Shown: positions 1-9,235 of the stretch, piece after piece
How positions within the stretch are numbered: position 1 is the first letter of the stretch
Layout of the letters: each line of letters opens with the position of its first letter
Source of the DNA: Valencia hispanica
Lineage: Eukaryota > Chordata > Actinopteri > Cyprinodontiformes > Valenciidae
Direction: 5' to 3'
Assembly: GCA_963556495.2 (NCBI GenBank)
Contig: OY747705.1
Coordinates: 23,487,501 to 23,551,500, forward strand
Length of the DNA stretch: 64,000 bases
Notes under the pieces: generated by a model
What the model was told of the DNA's origin: nothing
Databases searched by the model: none
What the model saw: only the letters and a program-made list of their open reading frames with translations
Position numbers and translations under genes: made by a program

Positions 1-104
1 TCTTGGTAACTGTAATCATTTGCTTCCCTACTTAAAAAACCGCAAAACAAAGCAAACAAAAACAACACTACCTATCTAAAACAGAATGTACCTTAGCTAC
101 AGAC

Positions 105-236
105 CTGGCTCTTGTTGAGTTTGCTCTCTACTTGTTTGAGAACATCATTGTCATTTCCTTTATGGTTGCTCAGTCCTTCAGTCACTAGCAAAAGCAGCAG
201 CGGCAATGCTGACGCCAGGGTCCAGAGGGGGTTCAT
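105..236 (-). CDS. First coding exon of a secreted protein (partial gene)
   Basis: A 44-codon minus-strand exon starts with ATG at 236-234 and ends in frame at a GT donor (CAG|gtctgt, donor at 104-99). The peptide opens MNPLWTLASALPLLLLLVTEG, a textbook signal peptide with a Leu-rich core and likely cleavage near residue 20-23. A short polar stretch rich in Asn, Lys and Asp follows (to residue 44). A possible acceptor (gatgcag) lies just upstream of the ATG, so a non-coding 5' exon may exist. The rest of the gene is to the left of the window, downstream of ghrhr on the same strand. I do not recognise the family. The product is probably a small secreted protein or the ectodomain start of a membrane protein. 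The start is chosen because it is the only Met directly preceding the hydrophobic core; an in-frame Met lies 15 codons upstream but adds a Cys-rich non-signal stretch. Confidence 0.5.
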
Positions 237-1108
237 CACCTGAAACTGCATCAACAAGTCAGAGCATTTATTAGAGCACAAAATGACATAGTTTCCTGTA
301 AGTCAGAGAACAGAGACACATAGTCTATTTAGTCCATGTTTAGGCATGAAAGGCATCATGTGGGGAGAAAAGCACCCTGTTATTAACACCAGCCCTCTAA
401 GGCTGTCTTGCACAAAACAAAAGAAATGTACTATAGTACTATAGATGCTTGAACAATGATTACTGTCTGATACAGTGTTTTCCTTGTCACTGAAGCACAA
501 TAATCTATACCAACTTTAAAAACATTAGTAAAGGTTACTGGGCTACATAAAATTGATCAGAATGCAAACTTTTAAATAAAATCTAACTGAATTAGAACTT
601 CATGTTAACCTCACAGTGGAGATCCTTTGATGAGACAAAACTGAATTTCAGTGTACATTTATTTATTTAGCACATTAAAAATAACAAGTTGATCGAAGCA
701 CTTTATAAAATGTCAAAGAAAGAAAAGCAATAAAAACAAATATAAGTAATAAAAGTAAAGAAAGAGCATCTGCTCTAACAAGATCTCAGACTCCGCCAGA
801 ATCAAAAGCCAAAAAAAAGAAAAAAGTGAAGCTGCCATTTAAAGAACACAATAGGCTCACTCATAATAATATTAAATGGCAATCTATGCAGTTTTGGTAC
901 ATCCATCGCAACAGCTTGGCCACCTTTAATTCGTTATTTTTACTTTTTCAAAATTGATATTTTGGTTCTCTGTTTCTACAGGACACATTTTTAAATAAAA
1001 TGCATTAATTATGCTAAAGTGGACATTTTATGGTCAAAATAATAAAATGAAAGTTTTGATTAAGTTCAAATGGACCCATAGATTGCCTCCAAACAAAACC
1101 AAGATACA
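237..1108. other. No gene recognised; AT-rich
   Basis: This stretch lies upstream of the secreted-protein exon. It is AT-rich with A-rich runs near 720-830 (possibly a decayed retroposon tail). I see no open frame with a recognisable domain. Confidence 0.4.
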
Positions 1109-2577
1109 GTGAGGAACATAAGTATTTGAACACCCTGCAATTTTGCAAGTTCTCTCATTTAGACATGAGGGAGGGGTCTAAAATTCACATTGAAGGTGTT
1201 TTTCCACTGAGAGATTTTTAATTTTTTTTAATTTAGGAAATCACATTGTCTGATTTTTAAATAATTTATTTGTATTTTATTGCTGCACATAAGAATTTGA
1301 ACACCTTGCAATCAGCAAGAATTCTGGCTGTTACTCTACCTTTAAAAAGTCCACCTCTACTCCACTTATTAATCTAAATTAGTAGCACCTGTCTGAGCTA
1401 GTTAAAGACACCTGTCCACCCCACAGTCAGTCAGACTCCAACTACTATCATGGGCAAGACCAAAGAGCTGTCAAAAGACACCAGAGACAAAATTGTAGAC
1501 CTCCAAGTCTGAAAAGGGCTTCCGGGCAATTGCTAAGCAGCTCGGTGAAAATCGAAACAACTGTTGGAGTAATTGTTAGAAATGGAAGAGGATAAAGATG
1601 ACTGTCTCCCTCGTACTGCGGCTCCATACAAGATCTCACCTCGTGGGGTATCACTGATGATAAGAAATGTGAGAAATCAGCCCAGAACTACAAGGGAGGA
1701 GCTGGTAAATGGCACGAAAAGAGCTAAGACCACAGTTTCAAACATTACTGTCAGTAGAACACTACACCATCATGGTTTAAAATCATGCATTGCACGGCAG
1801 GTTTCCCTGCTAAAGTCATCACATGTCAAGGCTCGTCTGAAGTTTGCCAATAACCATCTGGATGATCCAGAGGAGGCATGGGAGAAAGTCATGCCGTCAG
1901 ATGAGACCAAAATAGAACTTTTTGGTCTTAACTTCACTCGCCGTGTTTGGAGGAAAAAGAAGGATGAGTTGAATGCAAGAACACCATCCCTACTGTGAAC
2001 CATGGGGGAGGAAACATCATGCTTTGGGGTGCTTTTCTGCAAAGGGGACAGGACAACTGCACTGTATTAAGGAGAGGATGAATGTGGCCATGTATTGTGA
2101 GATTTTGAGCAACAACCTTCTTCACTCAGTCAGATCATTGAAGATGGGTTGTGAATGGGTCTTCCAACATGACAATGACCCAAAGCTCACAGCCAGGATA
2201 ATCAAAGAGTGGCTCCATAAGAAGCATATCAAGGATCTGGAGTGGCCTAGCCAGTCTCCAGACCTAAATCCAATAGAAAATCTTTGGAGGAAGCAAAAAC
2301 TCTGTGTTGCTCAGCGACAGCCCCAAAACCTGACAGATCTAGAGATCTGTGTGGAGGAGTGGACCAAAATCACTGTTGCAGTGTACAAACCTGCTCAAGA
2401 ACTACAGGAAACGTTTGACCTCTGTAATTGTAAACAAAGGCTTCTGTATCAAATATTAACACAAATTTTTCTCAGGTGTTCAAATACTTGTGTGCAGCTA
2501 TAAAATACAAATAAATTCTTTAAAAATCAGAAAATGTGATTTCCTGATTTTAAAAAAAATGCTGTCTCTCACAGTGG
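1109..2577 (+). mobile_element. Tc1-like DNA transposon, right end truncated
   Basis: The left end carries the outer terminal segment beginning CAGTGAGGAACATAAGTATT at about 1109. An inner segment at about 1205-1306 is the near-perfect reverse complement of 2473-2577. The two inner copies share about 100 bp, including the GTGTTCAAAT motif and an AAATACAAATAAATT stretch. The outer ~100 bp is missing on the right, so the element is truncated there. Between the ends is a broken transposase (listed separately). This is a nonautonomous relic that lies outside ghrhr, between its 3' end and the secreted-protein gene. Confidence 0.8.
1450..2503 (+). pseudogene. Tc1-like transposase, frameshifted
   Basis: The expected start (MGKTKELSKDTRDKIVDLQ) is at 1450, but an in-frame stop follows that segment and the next part is out of frame. 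From 1573 an open frame covers the helix-turn-helix region (SRTLHHHGL) and the first catalytic Asp ([10 protein letters not shown]). After about 1975 the reading moves to another frame, which carries the second catalytic Asp ([10 protein letters not shown]) and the third acidic residue ([15 protein letters not shown]). The DD34E signature residues are therefore all present, but the chain is broken at least twice. Family length is about 340 residues, matching the span. The gene is non-functional as it stands. Confidence 0.85.
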
Positions 2578-3717
2578 ACTGACTACACTGGAGTTGTTAG
2601 AGGTTTAGTCTAAAAGATGTATGTAGACTAAGTCAACATAAAGTGATGTTTAGAGAATCAATTTTGTTTTTCCACTTCATTTAAAGTTGTAAAGCCCTTT
2701 AACTTATATATTTTGAGTTGAAACAGTGGGTTAAATTGTACAGTGTGTACATGAAAGGTTATGCTCCAAAACCTCTCCTAGCAATAACATAAATCTTGGG
2801 AATAAAAGTGTTCTGTGTAGAGTTGGATGCAGAGATATTTGACTGACTCACCGTCATACCCGGATTACATGTGTCCCCGCACCTAAAGGTGGTTTATGGT
2901 TCTGGATCACAAAAAACAATGGAAAGAGTTTCGATCGCAGAAAATGCGCGATCCGTACTTCGATTTGTTCAGATGAGGAACCCTGCAGCTGCACGCCAGG
3001 CTTCTCTCAGAGTCATAAAAAGGGGGGCAGGCTTTACAATCCAGCAATGACTCTACATCCTGTGCTGGATGAGCTCCGCATTTCCCATTCCACTAATCCC
3101 CAAACACCACAAACAACGTGCAAGAAACAAGAAAAGGCATCCGGTCTCTGATTCTACTGTAAACCCAGAGTTATTCGTTTCCCATGTAGATTTCTGTGAG
3201 TAACTGTAACAGTAATCTCTCAAAATATAGAGATTGCAACTAACAATGTTAAAAGGGTAAAAAAAATAACGCATCTGCTTTTATTTACATGCAAATCAAA
3301 ATAGCACCAATCATTGGAATAAATCAATGGAACATTACAGCAACAAAAGTCATTACTGGTGAAAGACAGTTTGCACGTTTCTTCTGGTATTTCAGTTATT
3401 TATCTTTGGTGATAAGCTTTATATATACTAAAATATCTTGAGCAGTGTAATGAATAATGAATCTATAGCCTATTAAATCCTGTATAATCTGTATAATACA
3501 CTGCTCAAGATGGAACAGATATTCTAGTTTTTTTAGAGATAATTACAGAGTATCTAGGCTCTTTAAAATACGTGAACTAGCCCTTTAGTTCAACTTAAAT
3601 TTTCTGGATAGCAATGTCATGAACAACCTGGCACATGGGTGCTTAGAGTGTGTACAACACAAGGGGGCACTAAATTCTCATTTATTGGTCCAGCAAATAA
3701 GCAGGTTGTAAATGAGA

Positions 3718-3718
<1 letters not shown>
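2578..3718. other. No gene recognised
   Basis: The stretch is unannotated. Around 2930-3100 there is a GC-richer patch with a TATA-like ATAAAAAGGGGGGC. It faintly resembles the promoter part of the LTR-like sequence at 38982-39924 and may be an LTR remnant. The link is too weak to name. Confidence 0.3.
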
Positions 3719-3780
<62 letters not shown>

Positions 3781-3790
3781 CTCTCTCCCT
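3719..3790. repeat. (CT)n microsatellite
   Basis: An almost pure CT dinucleotide run of about 60 bases is followed by CT/TTTC-rich sequence to about 3815. It gives rise to meaningless Ser-Leu and Arg-Glu reading frames. Confidence 0.97.
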
Positions 3791-3954
3791 CTCTTTCTTT
3801 CTTTCTTTTTTTCTGTGTGCTTGTGTGTGTGAACACGTGGTGCCGCCCCATGACAGAAGGATGCCCTGGGAAGCAAGCCATATCGCCCATATCCCAAACT
3901 CCCACTAGTATAAACCCACACTGGAAGGACACGTCCTCATCAATGGTTGATCAA

Positions 3955-4645
3955 AGAGATTGTTCATTTTATGGCCTTCATCTCTGGAACAGGCTGCCAG
4001 AGGACCTCAGGGCTGCAGAGAACGTTCATGTTTTGAAGAGCAGGCTCAAGACTCACCTTTTTAGCCTAGCTTTTAAATGATTATTATTCATTACTATTTG
4101 CTTAATTGCTCTGCATGTTTTATATGATTATATGTCTATCAGTGTTTTAAAATTTAATCTTAGCACATTAATTTACTGTTTATTTTTATACTTTAATTTA
4201 TCTTAATCCCCGTTCCAGTGTTTCCTCTGTGGGAGCCCTCTGCCCCGGGAGCAGTGATCGGCTGTGGCTGGCTGGGTGCTCTCCAGGTGGAGCTTGGGTG
4301 GAGGTGGGGGTCTTGGCCTTGCCTCCACTGGGTGCCCTGTGTCGGTGCCTCGGCTGCTGCTGTTAATCTACTGCTGCCGAGGCAGATGGTTCCTCTGATG
4401 GCGTTTCCTTGCATGGTTCATCTACACTCGGCCCAATGTCCTTTTTTACTTTTTCTTTTAACTGTGTGTGTGCATGGGAGATGGGTTGGGAGGTGGGGGG
4501 TATAACTGTGACCATGCTTTTAAATCTGTGGGGGAGGGAAGGAAAGGTGGTTTTATGTGGGGTCATTTTAATCTGTAAAGCACTTTGTGATGCTACTTCT
4601 TGTATGAAAAGCGCTTTATAAATAAAGTTTGATTTGATTTGATAC
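3955..4645 (+). mobile_element. L2-like LINE, 3' fragment
   Basis: The 5' part encodes the last ~40 residues of a LINE reverse-transcriptase ORF ([20 protein letters not shown], ending in a Leu-Phe-Ser rich tail and a stop at 4078-4080). It is followed by ~560 bp of 3' UTR. The end is a (TTTGA)-type tail preceded by AATAAAGT near 4620. The same 3' UTR and tail occur on the minus strand at 19987 and 25083, defining one family. The 5' end is truncated, as expected from incomplete target-primed reverse transcription. Confidence 0.8.
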
Positions 4646-6008
4646 TGAGGATATAGATTTTTGTCTGAAAAAATCTGATTACTTTTAATGGTTAGTCACC
4701 TGGTGACATTGTAATGTAAAGCTGAGTGTCAACCCTAGTGGCATCCCTAGATGTTAATGCTTAAAAATGTTACTCTTGGAATAAACATGTCGTTGCTACA
4801 GGATAACTCTGTGCTCCTATTGAAGCATTCAAGCAGAAGTCAGTGCCAGTCTCTAATGAACATCTCCTGCAGAGCCTTTCTCTTTCAATTTGTGACTGAT
4901 ATAACCCTGAACTTTACATCCTTCCTGATGCTGCAAATATCTGACAGCTGAGCTACTCATCTGGCAAAATATTCACTTGTCTGTAGAACTTATTAGCAAG
5001 AAATTTCTATATTTTAACTATTCACAGCAAATTAAAAGAGTAGTTTGGAAGCAAGCATGTTGAAACTCTCAACTAACTGTAATTTGTGTCATTAGTGGCT
5101 TGAACATGTTGGCATTAAAATTATTTAATGAATTTCCTTTTACTATCTGGATGTGAGGCATGCACTCTCTCCTGCACAGATCAAAGAGCTTTAACTTGCA
5201 TTTTGAAAACACAAGTTGTTTTTGTGGAAGCAACAGTTTGAAAAATGGTCAAAGATTGTGGTCAGGAATATAAGTAGCTGTTCTCTAGCAGACTACCACT
5301 ATTCTAGAGAAATTAGAACTAAAAGTTGAACAAATGAGATTTCATTTCCTGCTCTCTTGTTTAATTTTAGCTTCTCATTTCATTCCTTTCACACAGGTGT
5401 TCAAAAGGTGTCTTTCTTTGTTCATTTATTCCTCATGTTTCAATTTCCTGCTATCAAAAACCCTCTCGTTCTCATTTTTACTTTTGTCATTTCTTGTGTT
5501 CAAAACTTTTTTGCATTATGTCATTACTTGAGTTTTAGTTTCCTGCGTATTTTTTATTGACTTATTGCATGCCAGCCAGACGTGTTGCTTGATCTGTATT
5601 TAATTGAACAAAGATGTGATATTCCTTTGAATTCACACAACAAAAATGTAACTCATTCAAATGATTTATTTAATTTCAGTTTTGACCAATTAATTATGAT
5701 AAACTTCAATAATAATAATAATTTAAAAAAAAAATTAGTTTATTTTACATAGTGCTATGAAATTCAGTGCATTTCTATTTTTAAGTAGTTTGCATGCACT
5801 AATTGTTGGCATGAATCTCATGGTAATTTGGGCCTTTTATTGATTTATTTTTTATGGCTCTTTCTAGGATGGAAGGATTGTACAGCAAGGAACTCATAAA
5901 ATTTAAAGATAGAAATTGTTACACAAGTTTGATTTTGTTGTTGCTGTTCCCTGTCCCACACATGGTCAAAATGATTTTAAAAATCCTTCAGGATGCTGTT
6001 TCTCTATC
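4646..6008. other. No gene recognised
   Basis: The sequence is AT-rich intergenic DNA. T-rich low-complexity sequence (5330-5570) and a short AAT run near 5710 are visible. No coding signal was found. Confidence 0.35.
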
Positions 6009-6290
6009 CAGTGGTTGTTCTTGCATGAGTGTTGCCCTGGGCAAGCCCCTCCTTCTCCTGCTCATCCCCAAATAGTCAAAATGGAGAGAAGCATCTACAT
6101 TCTGGATTGGGATATAATGGACTGTAGTCCTGCACAAAATCTGTCTACATATTTTCAAAAGCAAGCAGGGAGCGGCAACCCCCTGTTTACTGCATGTGCA
6201 TATATAGAAAACGTATTGAAGGCACAACAGACAAATACCCTTATCAAACAGACAAACTACCCTTATCACCCATACCAAAAACTGCCACTG
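6009..6290. mobile_element. hAT-like MITE
   Basis: The left end is CAGTGGTTGTTCTTGCATG. The reverse complement of the right end is CAGTGGCAGTTTTTGGTATG, so the ends form imperfect terminal inverted repeats. The 8 bases outside each end agree at 6 of 8 positions, compatible with a decayed 8-bp duplication typical of hAT elements. It is related to the elements at 8270-8599 and 18343-18719. There is no transposase inside. Confidence 0.6.
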
Positions 6291-6419
6291 CCTATATCAA
6301 ACACTTGTTTTCACCATCAGCAGGCATCTGCCATGATATTTGACCACTCTTTAAGGGAGACCTCATTTATTCTGCTTTAGTTTCTGGCAGAGCCAGATTT
6401 TCAATATAGTCCACAAACC

Positions 6420-6930
6420 TTTGGCATAGGTAAAATCAAAGCTTTCCAAATATTTAATCTGAGGCCTGCTTTATCCATTCCACAACCAGTTTATTGTGTA
6501 TTGTGGATCATTGTTCTGTTTAAATAACCAATTGGGTCCAAGTTTCAACCATCTGCCTACATGTCAAAATCAAGAACAACCAAGGAACTAACAAGCCTCA
6601 ACTTGGAAGCTGCTGAAACATCAACATCACTGTCCACAGAGAACCCAGAGATAGGGATAGCCATTGGGGGAAAAAACCCAGCTGAAAAATCAGCACTGTC
6701 AAACTCAACTGAAATTTGTAGCTGCTCACATGAACAATCCAAATACCTTCTGAAGAATAGTTGCACGATCATTCTAGACAAAGACTAAGGTTTTTGGCCA
6801 CAGTAACAAGAAGAGTCAAGGTGAAGTTTTTAAATCTAAGAACACTGTATTAGCTGTCTAGTGGGGTTGTGGTAGCTTCATGTTTGAAAGGCCAATGCTA
6901 CTGGTCCATGGTCAGTGAAATATTAAAGTC
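6420..6930. mobile_element. Decayed Tc1/mariner-like fragment
   Basis: Sequence near 6480-6550 (a reverse-oriented WxxxQDND-type region in decayed form) and near 6790-6890 (forward, resembling the segment after the first catalytic Asp) match the layout of Tc1-like transposase genes only at a degraded level. Orientation is mixed, so more than one fragment may be present. Confidence 0.3.
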
Positions 6931-7532
6931 AGAGGACAAATTCCAAAATTATTTAACTCTATCTTAAACAAACAATGTGTGAAGCTCCAACTCCAACTTT
7001 TAAAGCGGGTTAAACCGAAGCACTCTCAAAAATGTATACATTATACTTATAAGCTAGCCTCAACAAGAAAAAAGATCATGATAAATTAGCTCTACCGTTT
7101 CTGAAATAAAAAAGGCCAAATATCCAGCCTGAATTATGCATGAAGCTTGCAGGTGACTATAGGAATGTGGTTTCTCTACGACATGCAAGTATGGAATAGA
7201 GAAAATCCCCATTAACTTGTACACCATTAATTTTAAAAAGGTAACTCACAGATGTTTTCTCCCACACTGGAAAAAGAAGATACAAAAAGCATAATTAAAA
7301 GTCTCAAATTATAGAGATTGATGCCAGTGCAAATTTATCTTTTGAACTAATTTAGCTCCAAAAGTGTTAAAAAACAAAACAAAAAGTAAGCCATTGGTTT
7401 TAAGAAGCTGATTTATTAAGTTTATTCTTGTGATGCAAACAAGACATTTCAAAACACTGTTTTACACCCTTTCTAAATGAGAATCAGCTTCTGTCCTAAA
7501 AGTCACTTGCAGTTGTATAACATTTAGTAACA

Positions 7533-7659
7533 TCCATCCAGCCATCCATTATCTGTACCCGTCCATCCTGAGCAGGGTTGCAGGGGGCTAGTGCCTATCT
7601 CCAGCAGTCACGGGTGAGATGCGGGGTACACCCTGGACAGGTCGCTAAGTCCATCGCAG
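7533..7659 (-). mobile_element. Short 5'-truncated retroposon with 13-bp target duplication
   Basis: A 127-bp segment is bounded by perfect 13-bp direct repeats ACATTTAGTAACA at 7520-7532 and 7660-7672. Read on the minus strand it ends in a GGAT-type tail (ATGGATGGCTGGATGGATG). The body, with GACCTGTCCAGGGTGTACCC and GGAGATAGGCACTAGCCCCC, is a very common teleost repeat. The tail plus the long target duplication indicates retroposition. A second copy at 29525-29612 has its own 13-bp duplication and is cut shorter at the 5' side. Confidence 0.8.
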
Positions 7660-7672
7660 ACATTTAGTAACA

Positions 7673-8135
7673 GTGAGACATTAATTTTCAGTGTTTCAAC
7701 ATTCCTAGCTGCCAGCTGAATTTTATCTTCTTTCATAAAAGCGGTTGCTGAGAACAAAAGTCCATGCTTGAACTCCAACAAACTCAAATACCAGACAGAT
7801 GACAAGACAAAGCAGCAACATCAAAATCCATTATGGATAGTCAATATCAACTGACACTGACTATGACAAATTTTACATTCAGTTTAAAGCAACAAAAAAA
7901 AATGCTCTTGCATGACAAAGATCTTCAAACAGCACAGACCTGCAGGGTCAATATGTGTTCTTTTTACAGGTGAATCTTGTACAAGCGCTTTGATTAAAAA
8001 AAACAACAAAACAAAAAACGATGTCAGGCTTATGAATTTAGTTCAATATTTAAAATCCACTTTTGCAGGTTCTTTACAAGAGGAAATACAGGGCTTAATA
8101 AGAGTTGGCAGTAGATATTTTGAGATTAATACACA
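7673..8135. other. No gene recognised
   Basis: This is AT-rich spacer between a retroposon and a microsatellite. No coding or RNA signal was seen. It lies downstream of the likely ghrhr polyadenylation site. Confidence 0.35.
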
Positions 8136-8170
<35 letters not shown>

Positions 8171-8172
8171 AA
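8136..8172. repeat. (AAAT)n microsatellite
   Basis: There are about nine tandem AAAT units, uninterrupted. Confidence 0.97.
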
Positions 8173-8269
8173 AGAGCATAAGAAATCACAATTACACCTC
8201 AGAGTAAACATCAAATAGAGACAGGAATTATGATGTAAGAACAAATGAACAATTAACAAAAACTTCATT

Positions 8270-8599
8270 TAGTGGCGGTTCTTGTATGAGTAGCACCCTG
8301 GGCGAGCAACACCACCACTACAGCGCAGTTTATATAAACATAATTCCATACAATTTTCCAGTTGGGCGTGTATAGGAGCATTTATCAAATAGTCTAAATA
8401 CGCTTAAAAAAGGCTAAAAAAGTCTTGGGATCGTTTGTGCCTTACTCCACGTGGGCTCAGTATGATTGACAGGAAGCAAGGGGAACAAGAATAAAAACAA
8501 TATTAAACTTGTTTTTTTCTAATATATAATGCACATTATTTGCTTTTTAATGGCACCCTGGGCAACTGCCCTTGTAGTAAATATCAAAAACCGCCACTG
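8270..8599. mobile_element. hAT-like MITE
   Basis: The left end, TAGTGGCGGTTCTTGTATG, is the inverted counterpart of the right end, whose reverse complement is CAGTGGCGGTTTTTGATA. Sub-terminal CACCCTGGGC motifs occur near both ends. The element is 330 bp with no coding capacity. Target duplication is uncertain (5 of 8 matching flanking bases). Confidence 0.65.
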
Positions 8600-8945
8600 A
8601 CCTCAACAGTCCAAAGCTTTATTGATAAATTGTAATGTAGTGAGGCGTACTTGATCATTCACGTCATGTTTGCATTAAAATGCAAATGAAGAAATATTTT
8701 CTTGATTTAAATAAACCCCCTATTAACATTTTACTTTCTAAATGATGGTTCTATAATTGTTGGGCTGATCTTTCAGCTTGGTGAAATTATTATGAGTCAT
8801 TAATTGAATGACTGATGCCTCTAAGGCAGAATGCTGCTTGTTTCATGTGATTAGTGCGCGGCTCGGGCAATGTATGCAAGAGCTGTCCAGCAGTGTTGTG
8901 TAGGATGTGAATGTGTGTTGAAATATTGTTTGATTTCAGATTCTC

Positions 8946-8951
8946 TTTATT
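8946..8951 (-). terminator. ghrhr: Candidate ghrhr polyadenylation signal
   Basis: AATAAA on the minus strand lies about 185 nt past the ghrhr stop codon at 9134. It is the first canonical hexamer I see downstream of the stop and would give a short 3' UTR. The cleavage site is not determined. Confidence 0.45.
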
Positions 8952-9133
8952 TTGGCTAAAGAACAGAGAGAATCTGGCAATCAGTAAAACAGTCTGTCAC
9001 ACAGTTTAGACAAACCTATAGAGTTCACTGAAATATTGAAAACTATCACTGTGTGTGCAGTACAGCTTATTAGATAGACACAATCTGCACATAAACAGTC
9101 CTATGAACACTCTGTTATTACACCAGAAAGAAA

Positions 9134-9235
9134 TCAAAAGGGTGTGTCCATCTGGCTCCCCTTTGCTGCGGGGGACACCACCCCATAGCTCCTTTCCTGC
9201 CACCTCAACCACTGCATGTGGAGCTCTTTCTGCAC
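9134..9235 (-). CDS. ghrhr: ghrhr exon 13 (cytoplasmic tail, stop)
   Basis: This 102-nt exon (acceptor gttttgtag) encodes [20 protein letters not shown] and 13 further residues to a TGA at 9136-9134. The short tail resembles GHRHR more than the long tails of VIP or PACAP receptors. Intron 12 upstream is about 5.9 kb and full of mobile DNA. Confidence 0.88.
   Translation of the reverse strand: MQKELHMQWLRWQERSYGVVSPAAKGSQMDTPF

Noticed and set aside
2900..3100. A second LTR fragment related to 38982-39924
   Set aside because: It shares only a TATA-like stretch and scattered words; the alignment by eye is too weak to call.
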